This document shows positions 13,787-26,466 of a stretch of DNA of 64,000 bases, piece after piece. The notes beneath the pieces are model-generated. The model made no database searches, was not told the DNA's origin, and saw only the letters and a list, made by a program, of their open reading frames with translations. Position numbers and translations under genes: made by a program. Positions within the stretch are counted from its first letter, which is position 1; each line of letters starts with the position of its first letter. Source of the stretch: Ochotona curzoniae (lineage: Eukaryota > Chordata > Mammalia > Lagomorpha > Ochotonidae); NCBI RefSeq assembly GCF_017591425.1, contig NW_024464918.1, positions 24,642,001-24,706,000 of the forward strand, read 5' to 3'.

Positions 13787-14076
13787 AGGGCCTCCACATT
13801 CAAGCACCAAAATCCCATATGGGTGCCAGTTATGCCCTGGCTGCTCCACTTCCCATCCAGCTCCCTGCTGTGACCTGAGAAAGCAGTGGGGGATGGCTCA
13901 AGTCCTTGGGCCCCTGCACCTAAGTGGGAGATCGAGGAAGCTCCTCATTCCTAGCTTTGGAATGGCTCAGCTCCAGCTGTTAAGGCCATTTGTAGAGTGA
14001 ACTAGTGGATGGAAGATCTTTCTGTCTCTCCTCCTCTCTGTAAATTAGCCTTTCCAATAAAAATAAGTTTTTAAAA
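13787..14076 (+). mobile_element. CSINE lacking much of its head
   Basis: Recognised from ATCCCATATGGGTGCC through CTGCTGTGACCTGAGAAAGC to CTTTCCAATAAAAATAAG. The tRNA-like 5' part is short or deleted. Confidence 0.88.
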
Positions 14077-14227
14077 ATTAATATCACTATTCTGGTCACA
14101 GAAAAGAACTTGATTCTTACCTGGTCTACTGGAATTTCTCTTTTCATTTGTAAAGCCCGTTAGAGTCATACAACTCTTACTATTGTGTAGCAGAAAAAAA
14201 CCTGAAGCATTAGTATCAAACAACAGG

Positions 14228-14400
14228 TAGCGCAGAAGTGCTTGGGTCTTTGCACCCACATGGGAGATCTGATTGAGTTCCTGACTCCTGTTTTAGCCTG
14301 GTCCTTCCCTATCTATTGCACACATTTGAGAAGTGGATCAAATCTCTCTGCCTCTGTCTCTTTGCCTTCCAAATAAATGAAAATAAGTAGATTGGGTGTT
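14228..14400 (+). mobile_element. CSINE 3' half
   Basis: Begins at AAGTGCTTGGGTCTTTGCAC, continues CACATGGGAGATCTG and ends CCAAATAAATGAAAATAAG. 5' truncated, and only 83 bases before the next CSINE in the same orientation. Confidence 0.75.
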
Positions 14401-14482
14401 TAAAAATCATAATGCAAAAAGCGCCTTAGCAATAGTTATCCTGATCATGCTTCATTGAGTTAACAATATTCAAGAGTCACTT

Positions 14483-14815
14483 ATGGGACCAGAGCTGTGA
14501 TGCAACAGGTTGTCACCACCTGCAGAGCCTGCATCCCATGTGGGCACTGGTTCAAGTTCTTGCTGTTCCATTTCAGACTCAGCTCTCTGCTAAAGCTCCT
14601 GGGAAAGCCACAGAGGATGGCCCAAGTGCTTGGGGCCATTACACCCACACCCATTTGGGAGACCTAGAGGAAGTTCCTGGTTCCTGGCTTCAGCTTATCC
14701 CAGCTTGGGCCCTTGTTGCCATTTGGAGTGTGAACAGTGGAAGGCAGACCTCTCTTCATCTCTTCTCTCTGCTCTGTACCACTGCACATCAAGTGAATAA
14801 AATAAATCTTAAGAG
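14483..14815 (+). mobile_element. CSINE, near full length, older type
   Basis: GGGACCAGAGCTGTGATGCA head, GCATCCCATGTGGGCACTGG, CCTGGGAAAGCCACAGAGG, end GAATAAAATAAATCTTAAG. Confidence 0.88.
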
Positions 14816-15592
14816 GCTTTATTTTTTTAATAAGTAAAAATAAAAAACATTTAAGACCAAAGACGCATAGTCAGCTATCAGCATCCCTTGTCTTCTTGGT
14901 TACTATGCTTTTAAATTGAGTGGACCAGGAAGGAAGGTGTGTCCTGAAGTTTGCTTCAAGACCATCAGCTCTTTCTCAGCTTCACTGTACTTTCGGCAAA
15001 TATGCTATAGCAAGATCAGGTTTCACATTATCCCAATCTCTCATCATTTACTATTACAGTCAAGTCATAGAGTAGTTCTTTTTCTGAGTGAAAAAATCCT
15101 TAGGGAGTGCAAAGGAAAGTGATAATGCCTGTGGGGAGCAGTTTACTGTACTGGTGTGAAGTGTTCACTGCTGTTGATGCTTGTTATTTGTCTTTATTTT
15201 TTTAACCACCTTACTTCTTTCAATTAAACTAATAATGTTTTGCCACACTGATGTCCTTCTGCTTTGGGGAAAAAAATATAAATAGACATTCCTGACACCT
15301 GTGTCTCTCTTTTAAGTAGATAATTATGTCTGTACCTGTCCACTTGAAAACAATAGAGCTGAAATTGTTTCCTGGCATTGAAAATTAAAATACACCTCAA
15401 TCTCTTCTGTTTTTAATCCTCTATGGTAGAGAGGTAAGGCTGCTAAGAGCTGAAAAGTGTATGTCTCTACTAAGGTTAAAAAATAGGCAAGCGCATACAT
15501 GTACTATTTCCTAAGATAACCTTCACTTAACTCTGTTGGACACAACTTATTATAACTGACTGAAACTATATGGAGTTGTATTTAGTAATGTT
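14816..15592. other. KCTD16: Intronic sequence without a recognised element
   Basis: AT-rich; no exon or repeat recognised. Confidence 0.55.
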
Positions 15593-15947
15593 GGAGTTGG
15601 CATCATGCTGTAGTGGATAAAGCCTTCCCCTGTGATGCTGGCATCTCACACTGGCACCTGTTTACATCCCAGGTACCCTACTTCAGATCCAGCTCTCTGC
15701 AAATAGGAAAAGCAGTGGAAGATGGCCTAAATGTTCTGACCCATGCACCCACAGGGTATACCTAAGTGGAAGGTACACCCAGATCTAGAGGAAGCTCCTG
15801 CCTCTTAGCCTCCATCCGTTTCAGCTCTGGCTGAAGCAACCATCTGGGAAGTGAACTAGTAGATGGAAGAACTCACCCTCTCCTTCCCTGTGCCTCTCTC
15901 TTTGCATAATTCTGGCTTTTCAATAAATAAATAAATAAATGTATAAA
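15593..15947 (+). mobile_element. CSINE, older type
   Basis: Head TTGGCATCATGCTGTAGTGG, then GATGCTGGCATCTCACACTG and CAGTGGAAGATGGCC, end CAATAAATAAATAAATAAAT. A short internal duplication is visible around GTATACCTAAGTGGAAGGTA (about 15756). Confidence 0.85.
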
Positions 15948-16194
15948 ATAAAGATGTGCCTTAAATTATTCTCTAAAATATAGAACCACATATCATATAT
16001 AAATAAATTTGGAGTGAAATTAAACTTTTAAGCACAGTAGATACTATTTGATATTTAAAACCATTCTGCTGTTAATTATTTTTATTAGAACCCCTGTTCT
16101 AAATCTAAGTATACATTTTGAGTTTCAAAATTAGCACATTTCTCAAAGAACAAAATGAAAATAAGGAAATGCACATGTTAAATGCGTTCCATGT

Positions 16195-16470
16195 GAGGAG
16201 GGGACTGCAGGATAGTAAGTTTACATAAGATGATGGAATTTTGCCATCGTAAGGACAAAAAGAGTAACTAGAGCTTTCTCTCTGTCTGAGGAGGCTCTGA
16301 GAAGGCAGCTGCATTCAGACCAGGAAGACAGCCTTCATCAAGAACTTGAACATTCCAGCATCCTAATCTTGGACTTCCCATCCTCCCTAACTATGGAAAA
16401 TAAATACCTGTTCTTTAAATCACCCCATCTGTGGTATTTTGTTCTATTAACATAAGATAAATAGGTGAGA
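16195..16470 (+). mobile_element. MaLR-type LTR 3' end (MLT1/MST-like)
   Basis: The end of the element, ATCTTGGACTTCCCATCC, GGAAAATAAATACCTGTTC, then GTGGTATTTTGTTCTATTAA, follows the well-known MaLR LTR end (GATCTTGGACTTCCCAGCC, GGTATTTTGTTATAGCAGC). Only the LTR end is seen, with no internal coding sequence. Confidence 0.7.
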
Positions 16471-16749
16471 GCCATTGGTCTGAATATTGTACTCACTTGT
16501 ACACCAACTTCATGTGTTTTTTTTTTTGCAAGGCCTATATATAATTTTTATCATATTTATTTTCAATCACAATTTGTATTCCAAAAGACTCACTAGAAAC
16601 TAAACTTCATACTCTAATCCTACCCAGAATTTGACCACAATTAGCCATAAAAAGAGGAAAAAAAGAAAATAATTATAATTAACATAGTAATATTAAATGA
16701 TAACCACATGCCATTTCATTTTTCAAAATTCCCGAGTCTAGTATATTCA

Positions 16750-17058
16750 TTTTTTTAAGATTAACTTTTTGAAAGACAAATTTACAGAGAGGAGAGATAG
16801 AAAGATCTTTTGTCCACTGGTTCATTTCCATAGCAGCTGCGATGGCCAGAGCAGACCAAGAGCTTCTTCAGGGTCTCCCATGAGGGTGCAAGGTCCCAAG
16901 GCTTTAGGCCATTCTTCACTACCTTCCAAGGCCACAAGCAGGGAGCTCGACGAAAAGTGAAGCATTCTGAACATAACACGGATCTCTCATATGGATATCC
17001 CATATGGATCCTGGCCCACACAAGGCGAGGATTTAGCCACTGAGCCATCACCAGGCGC
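16750..17058 (-). mobile_element. CSINE, inverted
   Basis: TTTTTTAAGATTAACTTTTT tail, AAAGATCTTTTGTCCACTGG, AAGGTCCCAAGGCTTTAGGC, end GATTTAGCCACTGAGCCATC. Confidence 0.88.
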
Positions 17059-18234
17059 AAGTCTATTCATTTTTACAAATAAAGATTAGCAGGGATTTAA
17101 GGTGTTAACAATAATCTAACATCAAACTGAAAGATTTTCTTGGTGATAATTAGACTGAATAAAAAAATGAAACAGGAATTAGCAAAGTGTGAATCTATAT
17201 TACTTAATCCTAATGTCATTGCAACCTGTCCTTATATGTGTTCCCTCTTTTGAATAATTACTCTAAATCGGCTTGAGCAAATGTAGTACTACTATTCTCT
17301 AAAAGGTCTTTAGAACTCTAGAGCTCAAATTCTACTGAGGATTCATCAGAATGATTGTTAAGTGGACCATACAGCCCTCTTCATCGGGGCCAGTACAACT
17401 TTACACAATTTTTCAGTCCTAGCATAATCATTCACGCCACTTCCTTTCATAATCAAGTGTGCCCTGATTTGGGACAAACCATTACAAGGTCACTAGGTTG
17501 AAGATTCATCTGGCTCTCATTATTTAACACCTACCCTGTACTCAGCTCTGTAACAATGGCTGTAAATGGACGAGTTAGAGAGTTCTCTGCCCTCCGAGAC
17601 CTTACAAAGGTGATCAGGGTCAAGGGAACCACTTAATGACAAAGCAAAGTGATGAGGGTCACTCAGAGGTCTGTGCAATGTGCCCCTGGGATCACAAGGA
17701 ATGAGGCTAGATGAATGAATGGAACAGTGAAGGCTCCTACTCAGGAAGTGCCAGCAAGACCAGCTCATTAGTGATGTAAGGACCTAGCAACAGCAACACC
17801 CAAGTAAGTACGATTCTCCTTTTTTGTGTGTATTTCTCTGAGCATATTTAAAAAAGCGTTGTGTTAAAAGAAGAGAACAGATTTCATAGCCACATTTCTA
17901 AAGATAAACATACTTCCCTTCCTCCTTTGGTCCCAACTTCAAAGTCCTCCTTCGTTCCTTCCTTTTTCTTTTTTTTTTTTTTCTTAACATACTTTCAATT
18001 CACTCTATAAGTCATCATTAACCATAATTGTAGGAAGACTTAAACAAAGTTTTACTTTATGTATGTGAGCATGGAGGGAACTGCACTACCAGTCTAAAAT
18101 GAGAACACACTTTCCTATTTCTATTTCTTCAGTGGCTCTAAGGATAAGAAAGCCTGCCCTGCCTGCACATCCATTTAGTACACAGAGGTAGATAAAACAT
18201 CTGTAGGGGTTATTCTCACAGTTTACTGGTTACC
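17059..18234 (-). mobile_element. Mostly unassigned intron; possible L2 3' fragment near 17517-17640
   Basis: CATTATTTAACACCTACCCT, GTACTCAGCTCTG and CGAGACCTTACAAAGG look like the inverted L2 tail. The rest of the stretch gave no match; a poly(T) tract lies at about 17968-17985. Confidence 0.45.
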
Positions 18235-18400
18235 AAACATAGATCAGATCATGTTCCTCTGTTATCTAAACCCTCAGAGGCTGAACATCATTTTCATGAT
18301 GAAATCCACATCCCTTCCCATGGCCCACAGATTCCTGACTTGTTCTGCAGCCTCAGCTCATGCTTTTATGGACCTGTAGCACTCTTTGTGTGTAACACAG
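18235..18400 (+). mobile_element. L2 LINE fragment
   Basis: AGATCAGATCATGTTCCTCT, GATGAAATCCACATCCCTTC and CATGGCCCACAG follow the L2 3' ORF segment (TCTGATCATGTCACTCCCC...AAGTCCAAACTCC...TGGCCTACAAGG). Confidence 0.6.
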
Positions 18401-19342
18401 TGCATGGCAACGAAAGGATTATTCAGTCAATATTTATTACTAAACTAACAATGGCTAGGGGATGAAAGAGAATTTAGGCCATGTATTTATTTGACCTAAA
18501 CGATTTCATAAAACTCTCGGACAGTCATGTCCTGATCTCACTGGATAAGAGGAAAGAGGTGAAAATCCACTTGGCTTCTCAGGTGTGTGGGCACTTGATG
18601 TTGGGGGAAGGCCAGGTGGTAGAATCCTCACAGGAAAGACCAGGAGGAAAACTCTCTGCCCCTTCTAAGGTCCTTACCAAAGGCTGCAATGAGTCTAGGG
18701 CTGCAGTGAGACTGCAAGGTAATTTTACAGTTGCATATCCATTTCTTTACACAAAGGACTTCTCAGTGACCTTGAGTAAGCCATTTAGGAAAATGTCTGT
18801 GTTACTTAAATGAACCATCTCTATGGAGAGACGTGATGAAGCTTATTAATTTACATTTATAAAAACACTTTGAAACCTCTGGATGAAAGAAATACTGCAG
18901 AGAGGCACAAAGGGCGAGGTAATATAGTGGGTCAAATTGTGCCCTTTTACAGAAACATGGAGTAGGCAGACCTGAAGACACTTAAGAGGGACCTCTGGCA
19001 CATTACTTTTCATATTAATCTTCTAAGGAACCCCCTACTTTTAGTACTTTGTCCTAATCATATGTATTTAGTCTAGTAATTATTCTTTGTTAACATTTTT
19101 CTCCTCATCTTTCAGGGATTTGCCTGTGAGGTTTTCCCTCTACAAGGTTTTTGCCAGCTTGTTCGTTGCTACCCTACACCAGTGACTCTCAGTTCCCAAA
19201 CAAGAAGCCTTTGTTCTGATCCAAACGAGACACATGAGGTCATTTGGTCAATTCTGAACAGGTATTTACTAACCATAGGGAGATAGGAGAGCAAGTTCAG
19301 GAAAGAGAAAAGAAGGGAACTTTTCAAGAAATCTGCTCTCTC
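18401..19342. other. KCTD16: Intronic sequence without a recognised element
   Basis: Includes a 110-codon ORF at 18481-18813 (+) with no recognisable domain and no support from context; regarded as chance. Confidence 0.5.
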
Positions 19343-19680
19343 TTTTTTTTTTTTTAAAGAGAAATGTATTTCTTCTTATTGGAAAGGCAGAATTACAGAG
19401 AAGAGACAGAGAAGGAAAGATCTTCCATCTGCTGGTTCACTCCCCAAATGGCCTCAGTGGCCAAAACTGAGCTGATTCAAAGCTAGAAGTCAGGAGCCCC
19501 TTCTGGGTCTCCCATATGAGTTCAGGGATCAAAGTATGTGGATCATCCTTAGCTGCTTTCCCAAGTCATAAGCAAGGAGCTGAACAGCAAGTGGAACAAC
19601 CAGGACCCAAACCGGTACCTCTATGGGATGCCAGTGCTTGAAAGTGGAGGATTAGGCTGCTGAGCCATGATGCCAGCCTC
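19343..19680 (-). mobile_element. CSINE, inverted
   Basis: Poly(T) tail at 19344-19355, TTATTGGAAAGGCAGAATTA, AGATCTTCCATCTGCTGGTT, end GCTGAGCCATGATGCCAGCC. Confidence 0.9.
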
Positions 19681-19740
19681 TAGTATATGGGTTATTTATA
19701 TCATTTTGAAAATAACAATATTAATACTTAATAATACTGA

Positions 19741-20072
19741 GGGCCCAGTATTGTGGTTCAGCAAGTAAAATCAAACTGCAGTGTTAGAATTAACCAGATT
19801 CAAATCCCAGCAGCTTCACTTCCAATCCAGTTCCCTCCTAATGACCCAGGAAAAGCTGTGGGTGATGGTCCAAGTACTTGGACCCTTGCACACATCAGGA
19901 GACATGGATGAAGCTCTTGGCCCTTAGCTTCAGCCAGGCCCCGGCCGGGCTTTTGTGGCCATCTGGAGGGTGAACCAGCAGACAGATCTTTCTCTCTCGT
20001 TCTCTTTCTCCTTCCCTGAAACTCTCCATCTCTGCAATTTTCTTTGAAGTAATAAATAAATCATTTTTTTAA
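19741..20072 (+). mobile_element. CSINE, facing away from the previous copy
   Basis: Head GGGCCCAGTATTGTGGTTCA, middle CCCAGCAGCTTCACTTCC and GGGTGATGGTCCAAGTACTT, end TAATAAATAAATCATTTTTT. Sixty bases separate it from the inverted CSINE at 19343-19680. Confidence 0.9.
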
Positions 20073-23000
20073 ATGCTGAAAAAATAGATTTTTTTAGGAT
20101 AACAATTTCTTCCAATGTAATAAATATACATTCAAAGATAAGACACAGATTTTTAAAACTGGCAGGCAAAAAGAAAACTAAAAAAAGGAATGGAAACATG
20201 CAGCTACCTTTCTCAATATGCCATACCAATTACACACTGATTGTGACCAAAGGCCAGCAAAAATCCTGACCTCATAATTCTGCTTTCTTTGGGAAGGAAA
20301 CAATAAACAGTTGGGTTACTTGGTCTCAAAAAGAGCCGAAAAACAAGACAAAACAAAAGACAACCTGACATGCCTTCCTTTGCCTTGCTTTCTTAAAGGG
20401 ACTGTCCTCCGTTTGTGTCAGAGGACAGAGAAACTTGTCCTTCATGCAGAAGGTTAGAGATGCCCCTGTTCTCTGTTCACTCTCTTTCCCAGGATTGTCT
20501 CTGACTGTGTCACCCCTGAAATCTCTTCTTGCCCTTCTCATCTCTCAAAGGCCACACAGAGCTGATTGCTGATCTCTTTGCAGATCGAGTCCTGCCTGCA
20601 CTCAATTAGTGCACATCAGCTCACCACGGAGCACACCTGGTACATACCTGCAAGCCCCATCCCATGAAGACCACACAAGGACCCATGTGAGAATCGCCCA
20701 CAAGTATCCATGGTGCTCAGTTCTTGTTTTTTTTTTTTTTCACACATGAATTGCATGAAAGGAGTGGGGCCATTCCATGTACAGGGCACCCTTCTGGGAG
20801 CCCTGGTTCAGATTTGTGCTTTTTGTGCCAACATTTTTTTTTTTTAGCTTTTGAATAATTGTCCTAAGAGGTGCCTCTCACTTCATGTTGGCTGGAAACA
20901 CAGAACACAGAGTTCCTCAAGGCTGAAGTGTGACCTGCTGCCTGATCTTCTGTTTTATCACCTTAATAATGCAATACTGAACATGATGGCAGAATGACAA
21001 ACAGTTGAACCACCAAATTCCTGTGGGCAGGGTATTTTGAACAAATATAAGGTACTATAGAGACAATGTTTGGAGTTTCCAAAATAAGTGACTACTTGAT
21101 GACTATGAGGTTTTCCTTTGGCTTTGACAAGTTAAAACTCCAAAGAAAAGAGCTCAAGGTATCATTCAAATCACCTCCTCAGTCAACATGAAACAGTGAC
21201 TGAGCGTCCTCCGAGTGCTATCATGTGGTACCATAAGAAAACATGCCTTTCTCTGGAAAGCAAAAATGCTTTAAAGAATAAACCCAAGCAAGTGGAGAAA
21301 ATCATTTTTAGCCAGAGACAGATTCGGGGTATATAAAAGGAGCTATCCACCAAGGACTGCACATGGACACATCTTTCAATTCAGCTTCAGATTCTGTAAT
21401 TATCTCAAAATGTCTACATTTAGAAATGGCATCAAGGTCCCACAGGGTCTAGAGAAAATGAAGTAGGATACACATTTATTTACGAGGATGTCAGTTTGAC
21501 ACTGATAAGGAAGTATCTATGTCCACGTCTGACCTGTTGTTGCAGTGGCTATTCTCGAAGGCTAGGCTAGATATTTTCACCCATATCTCAAAGTCCTTAA
21601 GAGCAGGACTTTGGGACAGACAGACTGAGATTTGAATCTAGTTCATCCAATCATATTGGCCACTTTAATGTTGACACTACTCATTTCATCACTCCTAGGA
21701 CCTAGCATGTTAGCCTACTGCACATAAAAATGTTCTAGATATTTTTTGACATACCAAACATAATTTAAATAGCACAAATATTAACGGAGTTGGAACACTG
21801 GGTTGTATCTCTTTGAACTAACATGAACATACACGTGGCCAAGATGAAGTGTGGTCACAGCTTATTTAAACAGATTTTGGAAATCTAGGGCTCACTGAGC
21901 TCTTCTAACTTGGTGTGACTGGTAGATGATGCTGAGCTTTTCCAGAAGTCTATTCCAATCATCACACCACTCACCATGCTAAGCTGCCCCAGGAGTCTGG
22001 CTAGAGATGGTGCCTAAATCATTGCTAGGAACTCCAGGAGAGAAGAGTCCAGAATAGATGAGATAACATGTCTGGAATTATCTCAATATTTCAAAATCTG
22101 AAACAAACCTTTCTTTATGGTCCACTGGATACAGAAATTCTCAGTTGGATGGGCCCAGCCTTGTAGATAAAAAGCTGTGCTATTATAATCATAGCAAAAG
22201 TTTTCTTCTTACAAGAAACTGAGGCTCCTCTACTGTGGTGAGGGCAGGGATGCTTTAGAACAAAAATAATTCTTTGAATTCAATTGTATAGTATGTGTAG
22301 TGCATTGTGCTTTGTAGCATATCAAGGTAATTAACTCACATCATTGCCTTCTAAAAACTCATAATATAATGAGGATAAAGAGATACATATTATTAACTAT
22401 AAAGTAGAATGCTATGTGGAATATAAAAAATCTTCAAGTTTATGATCTATATACTACCCCGCAAAAGGCAAAGCTATTGCCACATTGTTTATCTTGCATA
22501 TTCTGATTTCTCTTAACTCTCCTGATAGTCTAGGGATTACTAAGTATCACTAAACCTCTTTCTAATCTCTGCATACAAAATGTTGGCCATATCCTTTGCC
22601 TGATCTTCCATTTCACCTGCTCTGTTATCTCACTGGTTGTTTATACTAGATGCATGCAAAAATGTGATGGAAGTTTCTAGTAAAACAGCAATTTTCCTTT
22701 AACAACGTTAAGATTACTCCTCAATTTTTATTTTGGTCACTAGACCTTTAGGACTTCTTGTTGTTTTTGTGGCACTGTTAAGAAGGCACACCTCCTGGAC
22801 TAACCCCAAGGGAAATCATGCAGACAGCCACCATTAGAAGACTTCCTTAGGGACTGTCTGAAGGTCTCGGTTGCTAATCTTTCCTGATATTCTATTTATC
22901 ATTGTAGTTGAGGTAATAATGAACCTTTATAGGTAAAACCCTGCTGATGAAAGATCTTATGAGCTGAAACCCAAATAGATTCATTCTAAAAAGGTATTGT

Positions 23001-24169
23001 TGTCTTAACACCAAACTTTGCAAATTTTCATAGAAAAAAATAGGTTCCCTTAGATCAATATTTTTTGACTGAAGTCATACTGTTCAATACAACTTCAAAA
23101 GTTTCTTCGGTTTTAGATTTCAAATATTAGGAAAGGAAGGTAGATGGTTATGTTTATTTTTATTTAACAAAACATCACTACACATTTTTTCTTTAACTTC
23201 ATCTCGTTTGATTTTGGTCTAGGAGTTGATTTACCTATTCCCATAGGTAATGTGCAGTCAGTAAGGAATAGAGTTGAAGCCATTCAGAACTAAATACCTT
23301 GATTTAAAACACAGATAACAGCAAAACCTAAACCCAAGTCTGTCTTACTCTAAAAAGCCAGCTTTCAACCACACCATATGGGCTATCTCTATATTCACTT
23401 TTAATCCGCAATAGCGTTTTTTGCGAATCACTTTGAATTTTCCTATTAATTTATTCTTCTTGCACAAAGGCTATACTTTGTGCCTCTGTAGCATAATTCT
23501 CAACACAGTGTTTGTGGAAGTAGAGCAAATAAAGGTAAAGGATTTCTTAATACCACGTTGCATATTTGAATTTTGGGTTACAGATGCCATGAGAAGAATG
23601 TGTCTCCCTCTCCACCTGGCTTCCAAATAAAACCTCTGCTAAAATGGGCATTACTTTTGTCCATGAGCAGGCCAAGATGGAAACAAAACATTTTCAAACA
23701 GAATTAGTATGTAAGAGGTCCTTTCATGTATAGCTCTGGCAGAAATAACCTAAAGTGGAAAGGACTTAAACTGTCTCATCTTGCACTGAGATGGCAGAAA
23801 GTGATGTGGTTTGTGGAACATATTGAAATTAACCACTGGTCCAGGCTTCTCAGAGATTACATAGCCCCCTCATTCTAATAGTGAGTAACAAATGAGAAAA
23901 AGAAAGAAAATGTTTCCTGAGAGATTTCTTGTGTTCCCATCTAGAATGCCACCAGCCAGCATCTGGGAACTACATATGCAAATTATAAAAGTTATTTAAA
24001 CATACCAGAGCCAGGAGACATTAATAAACCTAGTTTGGGTTCTAAAACCAAAGACTTGAATCAGCAAAATTTGAGACTACTTCTAATTTTATCTGACCTG
24101 TTTCCTTATATGCTGCTGTTTTCTAAGAGCCTCGGTGCTTGTGGTGTCATAAAGACTGAATATGAAACA
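20073..24169. other. KCTD16: Intronic sequence without a recognised element
   Basis: A long repeat-poor stretch by eye. It has poly(T) tracts at about 20726-20740 and 20835-20845 but no recognised SINE or exon. Old, diverged repeats may be missed here. Confidence 0.5.
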
Positions 24170-24320
24170 AGGCAAAAAACATAGGACTCAAAACCAGCAC
24201 ACATGGGTTCAAGGTCAGGCCAAAATATGTCCCTTAAAAGCAGAGTAATTTCTGAGAAAATTACTTATTTCCTGTGAGCATTTTCATATGTAAAATATGG
24301 GCTTGGCATGACCTTTTTGT
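24170..24320 (+). mobile_element. MIR fossil
   Basis: CACACATGGGTTCAAGGTCA then AAATTACTTATTTCCTGTGA and TTTTCATATGTAAAATATGG parallel the MIR core and its CATCTGTAAAATGGGG motif. Confidence 0.55.
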
Positions 24321-24493
24321 CAAAACAAAAACCCATATAAAATACTTGACAGCATAAAATGCATTCATTAATCACTGGAAGCAAAATCATAATTAACAAA
24401 GCAGCAAATTCAATTTCCAAAAGTTTTTTTTTTTATTATACCAGAGAGTAGGGTTTTCTCTCTTCACTTGCCCCATTCCATTCTATCCCTAAT

Positions 24494-24695
24494 TACGTAT
24501 TCACAAATATTTGCTGACTGCCTAATCTGTGTCAGACACTACTAAGAATACAGTAGCCAACCTTCTCCTCTTGTGGAAAGGGGAGGTGAGGAGACAATCA
24601 ATGAATGTGCAAATAAACAAATGAGTCATTTCAGATGAGAAGGGCTGTGAAGAAAATGGTAACGATTATAAAGGAGCTTTCTGAGATAACCCATG
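24494..24695 (-). mobile_element. L2 LINE 3' end, inverted
   Basis: ATTCACAAATATTTGCTGAC, GTGTCAGACACTACTAAGAA and ATACAGTAGCCAACC followed by GTGCAAATAAACAAATGAG match the inverted L2 tail word for word in order. Confidence 0.72.
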
Positions 24696-25004
24696 GGCTG
24701 CGATCTGAATAATCGCAAGGGGCCTCTGGTACAGAAGAGAAAAAAAGAAGCACCATTCTTCTGTCTAAATATCAGCCTCAAGGTCCTCGGACATCCTTGG
24801 AGCCGTGATGTGATCAAGCCCAGCGGCCTCTGTCACATTTCCTGCTGGATTTCTTCTCATTTATATTGCTTCAGCCACACTGTCTTCTTACTGTTCCTTG
24901 TACACTAATGCCCACTTGCATCATTTTGTGTGTGTGCAAAATACATTCTCTAGTCATAATGTGTTCTCTCTTGCCCCATTTAAGAATTAGCTATGGGGCC
25001 TTAT

Positions 25005-25352
25005 CAGGTCTGGTATGATAGCCTAGTGGTAAAGTCCGTGCTGTGCATGTGCCTGAATCCCATATGGGCAACAGTTCATGTCCTGATTGCTCCTCTTCCC
25101 TTCCAGCTCCCTGCCAGTAGCCTGGGAAAGCAGCAGAGAATGGCCCAAAGCCTAGGGACCCTGAACCCACGTGGGAGACCTGGAAGAAGCTCCTGGATCC
25201 TGATTCCTGCATTCAGATCGGCTCAGCTCTGGGCATTACAATCACTTGAGGAGTAAACCAGGAGATGAAAGAGCTTTCTCTGTCTCTCTGTAAATCTGAC
25301 TTTCCAGTAAAAAATAAATAAATATTTTAAAAAAATAAATAAATCTTAAAAA
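25005..25352 (+). mobile_element. CSINE, recent type
   Basis: TCTGGTATGATAGCCTAGTG head, GAATCCCATATGGGCAACAG, GCCTGGGAAAGCAGCAGAG, end CTTTCCAGTAAAAAATAAAT with an extended A/AAT tail. Confidence 0.92.
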
Positions 25353-25656
25353 CAAAAAAGAACGTGAGGTTTATAAAACTTCTAATAACTGTCAGAAAAC
25401 CATGGAAATAAACCCAATCCCTGTTCACCAAAGGTGGCTTGTCGGGGAGAGAAATGGATAGAAAAGACTGTGAGGAAATTATAAAGCAAAAGGAAGTCCA
25501 GAGAGACAGAAGACACTCTTGGGTGTCTGTTAATGAGAACATTGAATTGGTTAAAAAAAAAAAAAAGCATAGTCTGCAACATTGCTTAAACTTTTTGTGT
25601 GCGAACAGGGAGTAAGTTTGGATTGTTTTTACTGGTTTGTTTGTTTTCCCATTACC

Positions 25657-25918
25657 AAGGCAGGTGTTTAGCTCAGAGGTTACAACACTGCTTGGGATCC
25701 CCACACCTCACTTCTGACCCAGTTCTGCTTCTCCGCCCAGCTTCCAGAGGATGCATACTCTGAAATGGGTGCTGGCTTAAGTACTTGGGTCTGCCACCCA
25801 TCTAGGAGACTTGAGTTGGTAGTCAGTTTCAGTCTGTCCCTTTCCCAGCCATCAAAGACATCTGGGGAGTAAACAAGTTTGTCTGCCTTTCAAATACACT
25901 AAGCAAGTAAATAACTTA
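25657..25918 (+). mobile_element. CSINE, old and diverged
   Basis: CAGGTGTTTAGCTCAGAGGT head, GGTGCTGGCTTAAGTACTTG, ATCTAGGAGACTTGAGTTGG, end TGCCTTTCAAATACACTAAG. Lies about 300 bases after a younger copy in the same orientation. Confidence 0.7.
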
Positions 25919-26125
25919 AAATGTGTCCTGTAAGTTAAGCAATAATAATTATAAACATGATAATAAGAAGTAGAATTTAGTGAATACCACCCTATTTATT
26001 ACGTATATACAACCACCCCACAATCAGCTTACAACGACCATTTTATCATATTCATTGATTCAATAGCTGGGAACAAAATGATTTTGATGTCTCTTCTCTG
26101 AAACTTCAATTGAAACTGTCCCCTA

Positions 26126-26466
26126 GGCCCAGCGCGATAGCATAGTGGTTCAAGTCCTCACCTTGCACACGCCCGGATCCCATATGGTCGCTGGTTCTAA
26201 TCCCAGCGGCCTTGCTTCCCATCCAGCACCCTGCTGGTGGCCTGGGAAAGCAGTCACGGACGGCCCAAGACTTTGGGATCCTGCACCCCCATGAGAGACC
26301 TGGAAGAGCTCCTGGCTCCTGGCTTCAGATTGGCTCAGCTCTAGCCGTTGCAGACACTTGGGGAGTGAACCATTGGATGGAAGATCTTCCTCTCTATCTC
26401 TCCTCCTCTCTGTATATCCGCCTTTCCAATTAAAAAAAAAAAAAGAAAAAAAGAAAGAAAGAAAAA
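26126..26466 (+). mobile_element. Young CSINE with perfect 13-bp target-site duplication
   Basis: Head GGCCCAGCGCGATAGCATAG, box CCGGATCCCATATGGTCGC, end CCGCCTTTCCAATTAAAAAA with a GAAA-rich tail. Flanks carry GAAACTGTCCCCT at 26112-26124 and again at 26467-26479, the footprint of L1-driven insertion. Confidence 0.95.

Noticed and set aside
18481..18813. 110-codon plus ORF
   Set aside because: No domain, no splice context and no Kozak or promoter signal; the length is within chance for 64 kb.
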